Assembly: GCA_965371355.1 (NCBI GenBank)
Contig: CBDUYD010000028.1
Span: 1-22,640, forward strand
Length of the DNA stretch: 22,640 bases
Reading direction: 5' to 3'
DNA from: JASJHI01 sp965371355
GTDB lineage: Bacteria; Actinomycetota; Acidimicrobiia; Acidimicrobiales; Ilumatobacteraceae
This document shows positions 7,601 through 14,082 of the stretch, piece by piece; the stretch's first letter is position 1, and every line of letters begins with the position of its first letter. Made by a program: the position numbers and the translations under genes. The notes below the pieces were generated by a model. That model was not told the origin of the DNA. It ran no database searches and worked only from the letters and a program-made list of their open reading frames with translations.

Positions 7601-9136
7601 ATGAAGATCGCGCTCACCGTCAACGATTTCCTCCGCCGAGCCGAGCTCGTCTACCCGGATCGCGTGGCGATCGTCGACGAACCGGACCAGCCCGCCGAGT
7701 CCTGGGGCTCGATCACCTTCCGCGAGATGGCGCGGCGGGCGCGAGGGATGGCAGCGGGCCTCGACGACCTCGGAATCGCTGTCGGCGAGCGGGTCGCGAT
7801 CGTCAGCCAGAACTCTGCGCGCCTGCTAACCGCGCTGTTCGGCGTATCGGGATCGGGGCGCGTGCTCGTACCGATCAACTTCCGCCTCGTCGCCGAAGAG
7901 GTGCGCTACATCGTCGAGCACTCCGGCGCACGCATCCTGCTCGTCGATCCCGAGCTCGCCGACGACCTCGCCGACGTCGAATGCGAACGCACGATGATCA
8001 TCGGCGCCGACAGCGACGCGGTCCTGATGAACTTCGACGCCGACCCCGTCGTTTGGCATCGCGACGAGGACGCCACCGCCACGATCAACTACACCTCCGG
8101 CACGACCGCACGCCCGAAGGGCGTCGAGCTGACACACCGCACCGTCTGGCTGAACGCCAGTGTCTTCGGGTGGCACATGGGCGTCAACGATCGGGATGTC
8201 TACCTGCACACCCTCCCGCAGTTCCACTGCAACGGGTGGGGGATGCTCTACGCGACGACGGGGATGGGAGCCCGTCAGATCATCCTGCGCAAGGTCGACG
8301 GCGCCGAGATTCTACGTCGGATCGACGAACACGGCGTGACGCTGATGTGCGGAGCCCCCGCCGTGCTGAACATGGTGCTCGACGCGGCCGCCGACTGGGA
8401 GGGGCCGATCCCGGGCCGCGGTCGAGTACGGATCGTCGTCGCCGGCGCCCCACCGCCCACGATCACGATCGAGCGGACCGAGGTAGAACTCGGGTGGGAG
8501 TTCGTCCAGATCTACGGCCTCACCGAGACCGCCCCGGTGCTCACGATGAACCGCGGGCGCGAGGAGTACGACGACCTGTCGCCCGCCGAGCGGGCGGTGA
8601 AGCTCAACAGGGCGGGCGCGCCGGTCATCGGATGCACGATGGACGTCGACCCGGGCGGCGAGATTCTGGCCAGGGGCAACATGATCATGAGTGGCTATTG
8701 GGAGCAGCCCGAGGCGACCGCTGCCGCGATCAGCGACGACTTCTTCCGCACCGGCGACGGCGGACTGATCGACGACGACAACTACGTCGTGATCTCCGAC
8801 CGCAAGAAGGACGTCATCATCTCGGGCGGCGAGAACGTGTCATCGATCGAGGTCGAGGACGCGATCTTCCAGCACGCCGACGTGACGGAGGTGGCGGTGA
8901 TCGGGATACCCGACGAGAAGTGGGGCGAACTCGTCACCGCGCTCGTCGTCAAGGTACCGGACAGCTCGCTCACCGAGGACGACGTGATCGCCTGGTCGAA
9001 GCAGAAGCTCGCCGGCTACAAGTGCCCGAAGCACGTCGAGTTCCGCGACGAACTGGCCCGCACGTCGACCGGGAAGCTGCAGAAGTTCAAGCTTCGGGCG
9101 CCGTTCTGGGAGAGCGAGACCAGGCAGATCAACTGA
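7601..9136 (+). CDS. Acyl-CoA synthetase (class I adenylate-forming, AMP-binding)
   Basis: 511 residues. Activates a carboxylic acid as acyl-AMP and transfers it to CoA. Motifs in order: P-loop YTSGTTARPKGV (164-175), QFHCNGW, the A5 motif YGLTETAPV, the A7/A8 region RTGDGGLIDDDNYVVISDRKKDVIISGGENVSSIEVE, and the C-terminal catalytic lysine Lys492 in RTSTGKLQKF. The QFHCNGWG and GGENVSSIEVE segments resemble medium/long-chain and aryl acyl-CoA ligases; the substrate cannot be fixed from sequence. It follows the amidase by 36 nt and faces the divergent thioesterase, so the cluster plausibly handles an amide-derived or CoA-linked carboxylic acid. It converges with the DUF3237 gene. Confidence 0.93.
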   Translation: MKIALTVNDFLRRAELVYPDRVAIVDEPDQPAESWGSITFREMARRARGMAAGLDDLGIAVGERVAIVSQNSARLLTALFGVSGSGRVLVPINFRLVAEEVRYIVEHSGARILLVDPELADDLADVECERTMIIGADSDAVLMNFDADPVVWHRDEDATATINYTSGTTARPKGVELTHRTVWLNASVFGWHMGVNDRDVYLHTLPQFHCNGWGMLYATTGMGARQIILRKVDGAEILRRIDEHGVTLMCGAPAVLNMVLDAAADWEGPIPGRGRVRIVVAGAPPPTITIERTEVELGWEFVQIYGLTETAPVLTMNRGREEYDDLSPAERAVKLNRAGAPVIGCTMDVDPGGEILARGNMIMSGYWEQPEATAAAISDDFFRTGDGGLIDDDNYVVISDRKKDVIISGGENVSSIEVEDAIFQHADVTEVAVIGIPDEKWGELVTALVVKVPDSSLTEDDVIAWSKQKLAGYKCPKHVEFRDELARTSTGKLQKFKLRAPFWESETRQIN

Positions 9137-9199
9137 GGGCGGGCGGCGACCCGATCGCTCCACACGCCAGCGGGCCCGGACGGGTTGGGCGGCGGCGGG

Positions 9200-9646
9200 T
9201 CAGCTGACCCGGTAGACCTCGTATTCGACCCCGTCCGCGGCCACCCGCCCGCGGCCGACGAAGACGGTCGTGTTCACCCAGGCGTAGTCCGGGTGACCCG
9301 TCTCGATGGTCGGCGTCGTACGGAAGTACTGGTCGTCGAAGCCGGTCTCGCCGCCGGCGAGCGCGGCCTGCACGGCGTCGTTCAGTTCGAGCAGTCCGGT
9401 GTATGCGAGGTACAGCACGGCTCCGTCATCGGTCTGGATCTGCACGCGAACGTCGAGCCGGCTGAAGCCGTCGGGACCGATCAGCACCCAATCGGCGCCG
9501 GCGCCGACGACCGAGCCGGTGATTCGATCGCCGCGCGCCCAACCACCGGTGACCGATGCGACCGCCCGCGTCCCGAACGGTCCGGCACCGACGAAGAGCG
9601 TGTCGTCGAGGTGAGCCTGAAAAGTGAATTCGTGGATCAGTTCCAT
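9200..9646 (-). CDS. DUF3237 (UPF0311-like) domain protein
   Basis: 148 residues from ATG 9646. It has the DUF3237 layout of a small beta-barrel: an opening strand MELIHEFTFQAHLDDTLFVGAGPFGTRAVASVTGGWARGDRITGSVVG, then GADWVLIGPDG..RLDVRVQIQTDDGAVLYLAYTG, and the closing ..FRTTPTIETGHPDYAWVNTTVFVGRGRV. The conserved last block (R..P.fetg...Y.WlN...fvg.G) is strong. Function is unknown for the family; members often sit near acyl-CoA or aromatic catabolism genes, as here beside an acyl-CoA synthetase. This is one of the few genes in the window with a plain Shine-Dalgarno: GGAGG 4 nt before the ATG. A TACGGT on the minus strand at about 9689-9694 may be its -10, giving a leadered transcript. Confidence 0.87.
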   Translation of the reverse strand: MELIHEFTFQAHLDDTLFVGAGPFGTRAVASVTGGWARGDRITGSVVGAGADWVLIGPDGFSRLDVRVQIQTDDGAVLYLAYTGLLELNDAVQAALAGGETGFDDQYFRTTPTIETGHPDYAWVNTTVFVGRGRVAADGVEYEVYRVS

Positions 9647-9694
9647 CGTGCCTCCATGGGACGGTCGATCGCCGCCGCGACCGACGCGCACCGT

Positions 9695-9776
9695 ATCGAA
9701 CAGCACCGGATCGGATCGGATCGAACAGGATCGGAGCGGACGCGGCAGAACCCGGCCCGACCCTCGACACGTCGAG
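9695..9776. repeat. Short repeats and a palindrome in the DUF3237/capA divergent region
   Basis: ATCGAACAG occurs at 9695-9703 and again at 9720-9728, with GGATC repeated between and just after. Downstream, CTCGAC (9763-9768) and GTCGAG (9771-9776) form a 6-bp dyad with a 2-bp centre. The 183-bp region holds the promoters of both divergent genes, so these could be operators; no function is shown. Confidence 0.4.
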
Positions 9777-9829
9777 CGAACGCGACGGTATCCACCGCCC
9801 CCGACCCCATGGAATGCAACCCTTGCGCC

Positions 9830-11110
9830 ATGTCGTCGGGTTCGAAATGGCGGTCGGGTTCGATCGCACTGGTGGTCGCGGTGCTCGTCGCCGCTTGCGC
9901 TCCGGTTGCAGCCGCGCCGCGGGCGATCGACCGCGCGACATCGCCGACCCTCGCCCCGCCGCCGAGACCAGCGACGCCGACGACGGCGATCGGCACTTCG
10001 ACGGCGAGCAGCACGACGGCGAGCTCCACGACTGCCGCCACGACCACCACCACCGGCACGACCACCACCACCACGACGACCGAGTTGTTGCCGCCGCGGA
10101 CGCTGACGATGGCGTTCACCGGCGACACGCTCACCCACAGCCCGCTCTGGCGCGGCGCCCAGCGGCATGCCGCGGCGGCAGGACGCGAGGGCTTCGACTT
10201 CGTCCCGATGCTGTCGGAACTCGCCCCGCTGCTCGAACCCAGAGATCTCGCCGTCTGCCATCTCGAGACGCCGATCGCACCGCTCGGCGAGGAGTACTCG
10301 ACCGCGCCGCGCTATGGCGTGCCCGAGGAGGTGGTCGACGCGATCGCGCTGGCGGGCTATGACCGCTGCTCGACGGCGAGCAACCACACGCTCGACCGCG
10401 GTACGGCGGGGGTGGTGCGCACGATCGAGGTCCTCGAGTCGCGCGGTCTCGGACAGTCCGGCATGGCGAGGACGCCGACCGAGATCCTCCCCTCGGTCGT
10501 CGATGTCGCAGGTGTGGCGGTGGTCCATCTCTCGTACACGTTCAGCTACAACGGACTCCTCCCGCCGTTCGGCGAGGAGTGGAGATCGGCGATCATCGAC
10601 CCCGAACGCATCGTCGCCGATGCCTCGCTCGCCCGCGGCGCGGGTGCCGAGGTCGTGATCGTCAGCATGCACTGGGGCAACGAGCGTCAGCACCCGGTCA
10701 CGCACGAGCAACGCCGAGTGGCCGAGATCATCACCGCGAGCGGGCTGATCGATCTCGTCGTCGGACACCACGCGCACGTCGTTCAGCCGATCGAACAGGT
10801 CAACGGCACGTGGGTCGTGTTCGGGCTCGGCAACATCTTGTCGAACCTCCATCGGTCGAGTGGCTGGCCGGCCGCCAGTCAGGATGCGATGGTGGTGACG
10901 ATCGACCTCACCGTCGAGAGCGACGGCTCGACAATCGTCGCACGGCCCGTGGCGCACCCGACATGGGTCGACCTCAACGCCGACTGGGTCGTCCGGCCCG
11001 TGGCACTCACACTCGCCCGACCCGACCTCCCACCGGGGCTGCGAGCCGAACTCGAGCGATCCCTCGCGAGAACCGCCGACGTCGTCGGCGACTTCATCGC
11101 GCCGCCGTAA
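9830..11110 (+). CDS. CapA family lipoprotein (PGA_cap metallophosphoesterase-like)
   Basis: 426 residues. The N-terminus has a lipoprotein signal with lipobox VAAC (Cys23), so it should be anchored outside the cytoplasmic membrane. A low-complexity linker (residues ~32-86) ends in a near-pure threonine tract (71-84). The CapA domain follows: MAFTGDTLTH (94-103), VCHLETPIA, CSTASNHTLDRG, VVIVSMHWGNERQHPVT, VGHHAHVVQPIEQVNGTWVVFGLGN, matching the metallophosphoesterase-type active-site blocks of PGA_cap proteins. CapA is required for poly-gamma-glutamate capsule production in Bacillus, but many actinobacterial homologues stand alone without capBC, as here; the substrate is unknown. ATG 9830 is chosen because it gives a clean lipoprotein signal; ATG 9809 would add seven residues (MECNPCA). 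A hairpin lies 18 nt after the stop. Confidence 0.9.
   Translation: MSSGSKWRSGSIALVVAVLVAACAPVAAAPRAIDRATSPTLAPPPRPATPTTAIGTSTASSTTASSTTAATTTTTGTTTTTTTTELLPPRTLTMAFTGDTLTHSPLWRGAQRHAAAAGREGFDFVPMLSELAPLLEPRDLAVCHLETPIAPLGEEYSTAPRYGVPEEVVDAIALAGYDRCSTASNHTLDRGTAGVVRTIEVLESRGLGQSGMARTPTEILPSVVDVAGVAVVHLSYTFSYNGLLPPFGEEWRSAIIDPERIVADASLARGAGAEVVIVSMHWGNERQHPVTHEQRRVAEIITASGLIDLVVGHHAHVVQPIEQVNGTWVVFGLGNILSNLHRSSGWPAASQDAMVVTIDLTVESDGSTIVARPVAHPTWVDLNADWVVRPVALTLARPDLPPGLRAELERSLARTADVVGDFIAPP
10022..10084 (+). repeat. ACC/ACG trinucleotide tract encoding a Thr-rich linker
   Basis: Runs of ACC and ACG codons encode two Thr stretches (five and eight residues, split by one Gly) between the lipoprotein anchor and the CapA domain. 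It looks like a surface linker, possibly O-glycosylated, and could vary in length by slippage. Confidence 0.7.
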
Positions 11111-11128
11111 CCCGTTCCGGGACTCCGT

Positions 11129-11173
11129 TCTGGGTCCCGATCGCACCGCAATCCGGCGTGATCGGGACCCAGA
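11129..11173 (+). terminator. Strong inverted repeat after capA, candidate terminator
   Basis: TCTGGGTCCCGATC (11129-11142) is perfectly complementary to GATCGGGACCCAGA (11160-11173), a 14-bp stem with a 17-nt loop, starting 18 nt after the capA stop. No T-run follows. It would insulate capA from the iron-transport promoter about 60 bp further on. A DNA-bound dyad is the alternative reading. Confidence 0.5.
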
Positions 11174-11233
11174 TCCCCGTCGCCGTGTCAGCGGTCGTCG
11201 CGCAGGGCGGCATGACACACGTCACACCCATAG

Positions 11234-11253
11234 TTGTTAGGCATCCTTGACAG
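11234..11253. promoter_or_regulatory. Predicted iron-responsive operator on the -35 of the SBP/permease promoter
   Basis: TTGTTAGGCATCCTTGACAG is a dyad centred on AT (12 of 20 positions symmetric) and overlaps the consensus -35 TTGACA at 11247-11252. Its reverse-strand counterpart before the ATPase gene at 16183-16202 matches it at 15 of 20 positions. A metal-dependent repressor of the DtxR/IdeR type is the natural candidate, because the genes import iron and the sites recall the TTAGG-rich DtxR box; the protein is not in the window. Confidence 0.6.
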
Positions 11254-11277
11254 ATTTCATCAAGGGGTGCCTACACT
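11247..11277 (+). promoter_or_regulatory. Promoter of the iron SBP/permease operon (-35 TTGACA, -10 TACACT)
   Basis: TTGACA at 11247-11252 and TACACT at 11272-11277 are separated by 19 nt; the -10 ends 6 nt before ATG 11284, giving a leaderless start. This is the only promoter in the window with a perfect -35 hexamer, fitting a strong promoter held down by a repressor. Confidence 0.65.
11259..11276. promoter_or_regulatory. Second operator-like half, between -35 and -10
   Basis: On the minus strand this reads GTGTAGGCACCCCTTGAT, sharing AGGCA..CC..TTGA with the operator at 11234-11253 apart from one extra base. The two together form an inverted repeat (11238-11250 with 11260-11273; one G-T pair and one bulge) that spans the whole core promoter. 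Confidence 0.45.
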
Positions 11278-11283
11278 GCCGGT

Positions 11284-12333
11284 ATGTTCACATCACACCC
11301 CCTCGCAACCGCTGTTGCAGTGGTGGCGACACTCGGGCTGTTCGCAGGGGCCTGCGGCAGCGACGACTCCTCCGGCAGCGACTCCCCCGGTGAGGCGGAC
11401 AGCGTCACGATCTACTCCGGACGCAACGAGGACCTCATCCAGCCGATCCTCGATCGGTTCACCGAGGCGACCGGTATCGACGTCGAGGTCAAGTACGGGG
11501 ACTCGGCCGATCTGGCGCTGCTGATCGACGAGGAGTCGGCGGCCGACAACGTGCAGGCCGACGTATTCCTCTCGCAGAGCCCCGGTTCGATCGGCTTTCT
11601 CGAGCAGAGCGAGCGGCTCGCGACACTCCCCGATGACACTCTCGCGCTCGTCGACGAATCGGTTCGCGACGAGGAGGGGAAGTGGATCGGGTTCTCCGGA
11701 CGCCAGCGCGTGCTCGTCTACAACACCGAACTCGTCGACCCGGCCGACCTACCCGAGAGCGTGTTCGACCTCACCGAGCCCCAGTGGAAAGGTCAGGTCG
11801 GTGTCGCGCCGAGCAACGGATCGTTCCAGGACTTCGTCACCGCGATGCGCGCCACAGAGGGTGACGACGTGACGATGGCGTGGCTGGAGGGGCTCGCCGA
11901 CAACGACCCCGTCTCGTATCCCAAGAACTCCGCGATCGTGGCAGCGGTAGGGCGCGGTGAGGTCGAGGTCGGGCTGGTGAACCACTACTACAACTACCGG
12001 GCTCTCGAAGAAGACCCGGGCCAGCCCAGCGCCAACCACAACTTCCCCAACGACGACCCCGGTGCGACGCTGATCGTGACCGGTGCGGCGATCCTCAACG
12101 GCACAGATCGTGCCGCGGTTGCAGCGCAACTGATCGAGTTCCTGCTCAGTCCCGAGGGTCAGCAGTACTTCGCCGCGGAGACGTTCGAGTACCCGCTCGC
12201 GATCGGTGAACCGCCACCGGCCAACCTGCCCCCGCTCGACTTCGCGGCGGTCGGAGCCGTTCCGTTCGACGATCTCGCAGGCGGACTCGAGCAGACCCGC
12301 CAGATGATCGCCGACTCCGGCCTCGAGGGCTGA
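11284..12333 (+). CDS. fbpA: Ferric iron ABC transporter substrate-binding lipoprotein (FbpA/FutA type)
   Basis: 349 residues. Lipoprotein signal with lipobox AGAC (Cys24) followed by an acidic Ser/Asp linker. The mature part begins VTIYSGRNEDLIQPILDRFTEATGIDVEVKYGDSADLA, the hallmark of Fe(3+)-binding proteins, and has QADVFLSQSPGSIGFLE, SGRQRVLVYN (137-146), WKGQVGVAPSNGSFQDFVTAMR and NHYYNYR with the adjacent tyrosines 235-236 that ligate ferric iron in FbpA/FutA proteins. It should capture Fe(3+), possibly with an anion, outside the membrane and deliver it to the permease encoded next. The start ATG has a -10 box 6 nt upstream and an operator on its -35. Thiamine- or phosphonate-type SBPs are related, but the YY motif favours iron. 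Confidence 0.92.
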   Translation: MFTSHPLATAVAVVATLGLFAGACGSDDSSGSDSPGEADSVTIYSGRNEDLIQPILDRFTEATGIDVEVKYGDSADLALLIDEESAADNVQADVFLSQSPGSIGFLEQSERLATLPDDTLALVDESVRDEEGKWIGFSGRQRVLVYNTELVDPADLPESVFDLTEPQWKGQVGVAPSNGSFQDFVTAMRATEGDDVTMAWLEGLADNDPVSYPKNSAIVAAVGRGEVEVGLVNHYYNYRALEEDPGQPSANHNFPNDDPGATLIVTGAAILNGTDRAAVAAQLIEFLLSPEGQQYFAAETFEYPLAIGEPPPANLPPLDFAAVGAVPFDDLAGGLEQTRQMIADSGLEG

Positions 12334-12362
12334 TCGACCAAGACCGGGGACCGCGGCGTCGA

Positions 12363-12368
12363 TAGCGT
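12363..12368 (+). promoter_or_regulatory. -10-like box (TAGCGT) before the permease start
   Basis: TAGCGT ends 7 nt before GTG 12376. It may give a secondary internal promoter, and it favours GTG 12376 over GTG 12367, which overlaps the box. Confidence 0.35.
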
Positions 12369-12375
12369 GCTGACA

Positions 12376-14046
12376 GTGACGAACACCGGTGCCGCTCCGC
12401 CGTCACGATCGCCGTCCGCGAGTGAGCCCACCAGCGGTTCGGCCAGTGCCCGATCGCGGGCCACGGGGAGCGATCGACGCCGTCGGCCCGAGCCAGGAAT
12501 CGTCGGTGGGCGACTGGTCCCGCTGGCCATCGCCGTCGTCTTCTCCGGACCAGCGGTGTTCGTGCTGTGGAGAACATTGCGGCTCGGCGCACTGTCCGAG
12601 TCGATCGACGAGATAGTCGATCCGCTCTGGCGCACCATCCAGCTGGCGGTCCTCGTCTCGGGATCCGGTGCGATCATCGGCACCGGACTCGCTTGGCTGA
12701 CCACCCGCACGAACCTCCCCGGCCGCCGCTTCTGGCGCGTCGTGCTTCTGCTCCCACTGGTGTTGCCCTCGTTCGTCGGGGCCGCTGCGTTCATCGCGGG
12801 CCTCGCACCGGGTGGCATCATCCACGATGCGCTCGCCGCGATCGGTGTCGACGCGCCTCGACGATTCCGCGGCCTCGGCGCATCGTGGTTGGTCCTGACC
12901 GCGTTCACCTATCCGTACGTGTTGCTCCCGGTCACCGCCCGGTTCGCGAACCTACCGGCCAACCTGGAGGAGAGCGCACGCCTCCTCGGACTCTCCTCGA
13001 CCGCCACGTTCCTGCGCGTGACACTCCCCCAGCTGCGGTCCGCGATCCTCGGCGGGGCGCTGCTCGTCTTCCTCTACACCGTCAGCGAATTCGGCGCCGT
13101 GCAACTGCTGGGCTACGACACGCTCACACGTGTCATCTACTCGACACGCCAGACCAACCGGGCCCTCTCGTTCGCGGCGGCCAGCGTCGTGCTGGTGCTC
13201 GCGCTCGGAGTCGTCGCTCTCGAACGGAGCCAACGTGGAGCGGCACCCCCCGACCGGCGGGCGACCGTGAGGAAGGCCCGCCCTATCACGCTCGGCTGGC
13301 GCGCCGGGCCCGCGCTGCTGATCTGCACGTTCGTGGCCGGTATCGGCCTGTTCGTTCCCGTGCTGAGCCTCGGCACCTGGGCCAGACGTGGCCTGATCGA
13401 CGGTCGCATCGGATTCGGTGAGTTCGTCGACCCCATGATCAGCACCGCATCGGTCTCGGTGATCGCCGCGGTCTTCGCGGTGGTGGTCGTTCTCCCGGTC
13501 GCGATCGCGACCACGCGCCGGGCGACAGCCTCATCACAGGCGGCGGCGATCGCGGTGATCGGCGGCTTCGCCATCCCCGGGCTCGTCATCGCGCTCGCGC
13601 TCGCCGTCCTCACGCTCAACACACCGGCGCTCAGTCACTGGTACCAGACCCTGCCGCTGCTGATCGGCGCCTACGTCATCCACTTCGGCAGCCAGGCGAT
13701 GGCCAGCACCGAGAGCGCTGTCCGCGCGGTGCCGGACGACCTGCGTGAATCGAGCGTGCTGCTCGAACCGAACAGGCTGCGCCGATGGCTGCGCGTCGAT
13801 CTTCCGCTGATGAGACCGGGGCTCGTGGCGGGCGGGGGGCTTGTCATGCTCGCCACTTTGAAGGAGCTCCCAGCCACGCTGCTGCTGTCACCGATCGGGT
13901 TCTCGACCCTGGCGACCGAGATCTGGGCGGCGTACGAGGAGGGTTTCTACGCCGCCACCGGGCTGGCGTCGCTCGTGCTGATCGCCTTGTCGGCGCTGCT
14001 CACCTGGGTGCTCGTACTCCGCCGGAGCGACGTGGTCCGGAGCTGA
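12376..14046 (+). CDS. fbpB: Ferric iron ABC transporter permease (FbpB type, two fused permease domains)
   Basis: About 556 residues, the length of FbpB-type permeases with two BPD_transp_1 domains and roughly 12 membrane segments. The first ~45 residues are Ser/Arg-rich and cytoplasmic. EAA loop 1 is canonical: LEESARLLG...RVTLPQL (around residue 195-220). EAA loop 2 (around 455-480), LRESSVLLEPNRLRRWLRVDLPLM, keeps the ending VDLP but has Glu where the conserved Gly should be. It forms the channel for iron delivered by the upstream lipoprotein and couples to the ATPase encoded at 16206. It starts 42 nt after the SBP stop (33 nt if GTG 12367 is used), and no Shine-Dalgarno is visible. The stop is followed by the convergent SGNH hydrolase gene. 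Confidence 0.9.
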   Translation: MTNTGAAPPSRSPSASEPTSGSASARSRATGSDRRRRPEPGIVGGRLVPLAIAVVFSGPAVFVLWRTLRLGALSESIDEIVDPLWRTIQLAVLVSGSGAIIGTGLAWLTTRTNLPGRRFWRVVLLLPLVLPSFVGAAAFIAGLAPGGIIHDALAAIGVDAPRRFRGLGASWLVLTAFTYPYVLLPVTARFANLPANLEESARLLGLSSTATFLRVTLPQLRSAILGGALLVFLYTVSEFGAVQLLGYDTLTRVIYSTRQTNRALSFAAASVVLVLALGVVALERSQRGAAPPDRRATVRKARPITLGWRAGPALLICTFVAGIGLFVPVLSLGTWARRGLIDGRIGFGEFVDPMISTASVSVIAAVFAVVVVLPVAIATTRRATASSQAAAIAVIGGFAIPGLVIALALAVLTLNTPALSHWYQTLPLLIGAYVIHFGSQAMASTESAVRAVPDDLRESSVLLEPNRLRRWLRVDLPLMRPGLVAGGGLVMLATLKELPATLLLSPIGFSTLATEIWAAYEEGFYAATGLASLVLIALSALLTWVLVLRRSDVVRS

Positions 14047-14082
14047 GCAACCCGGCTCGCAGTGCACTGCCCGGCGTGATCG

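Noticed and set aside
6778..9207. 809-codon plus-strand open frame across the amidase and ligase
   Set aside because: An out-of-frame shadow of two well-identified genes, extremely Arg-rich.
9185..9829. Upstream extension of the CapA frame
   Set aside because: It crosses the whole antisense DUF3237 gene; the lipoprotein signal starts at ATG 9830.
9647..11218. Upstream extension of the DUF3237 frame to 672 residues
   Set aside because: The extension is antisense to capA; the family domain and Shine-Dalgarno fix the start at 9646.
11213..11224. TGACacacGTCA dyad upstream of the iron promoter
   Set aside because: Only 4-bp arms and does not resemble the paired operators; no second copy at the ATPase gene.
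14059..14070. GCAGTGCACTGC palindrome between the convergent permease and SGNH genes
   Set aside because: A perfect 12-bp palindrome but its hairpin stem would be only 4 bp; too weak to call a terminator, though it lies where a bidirectional one is expected.
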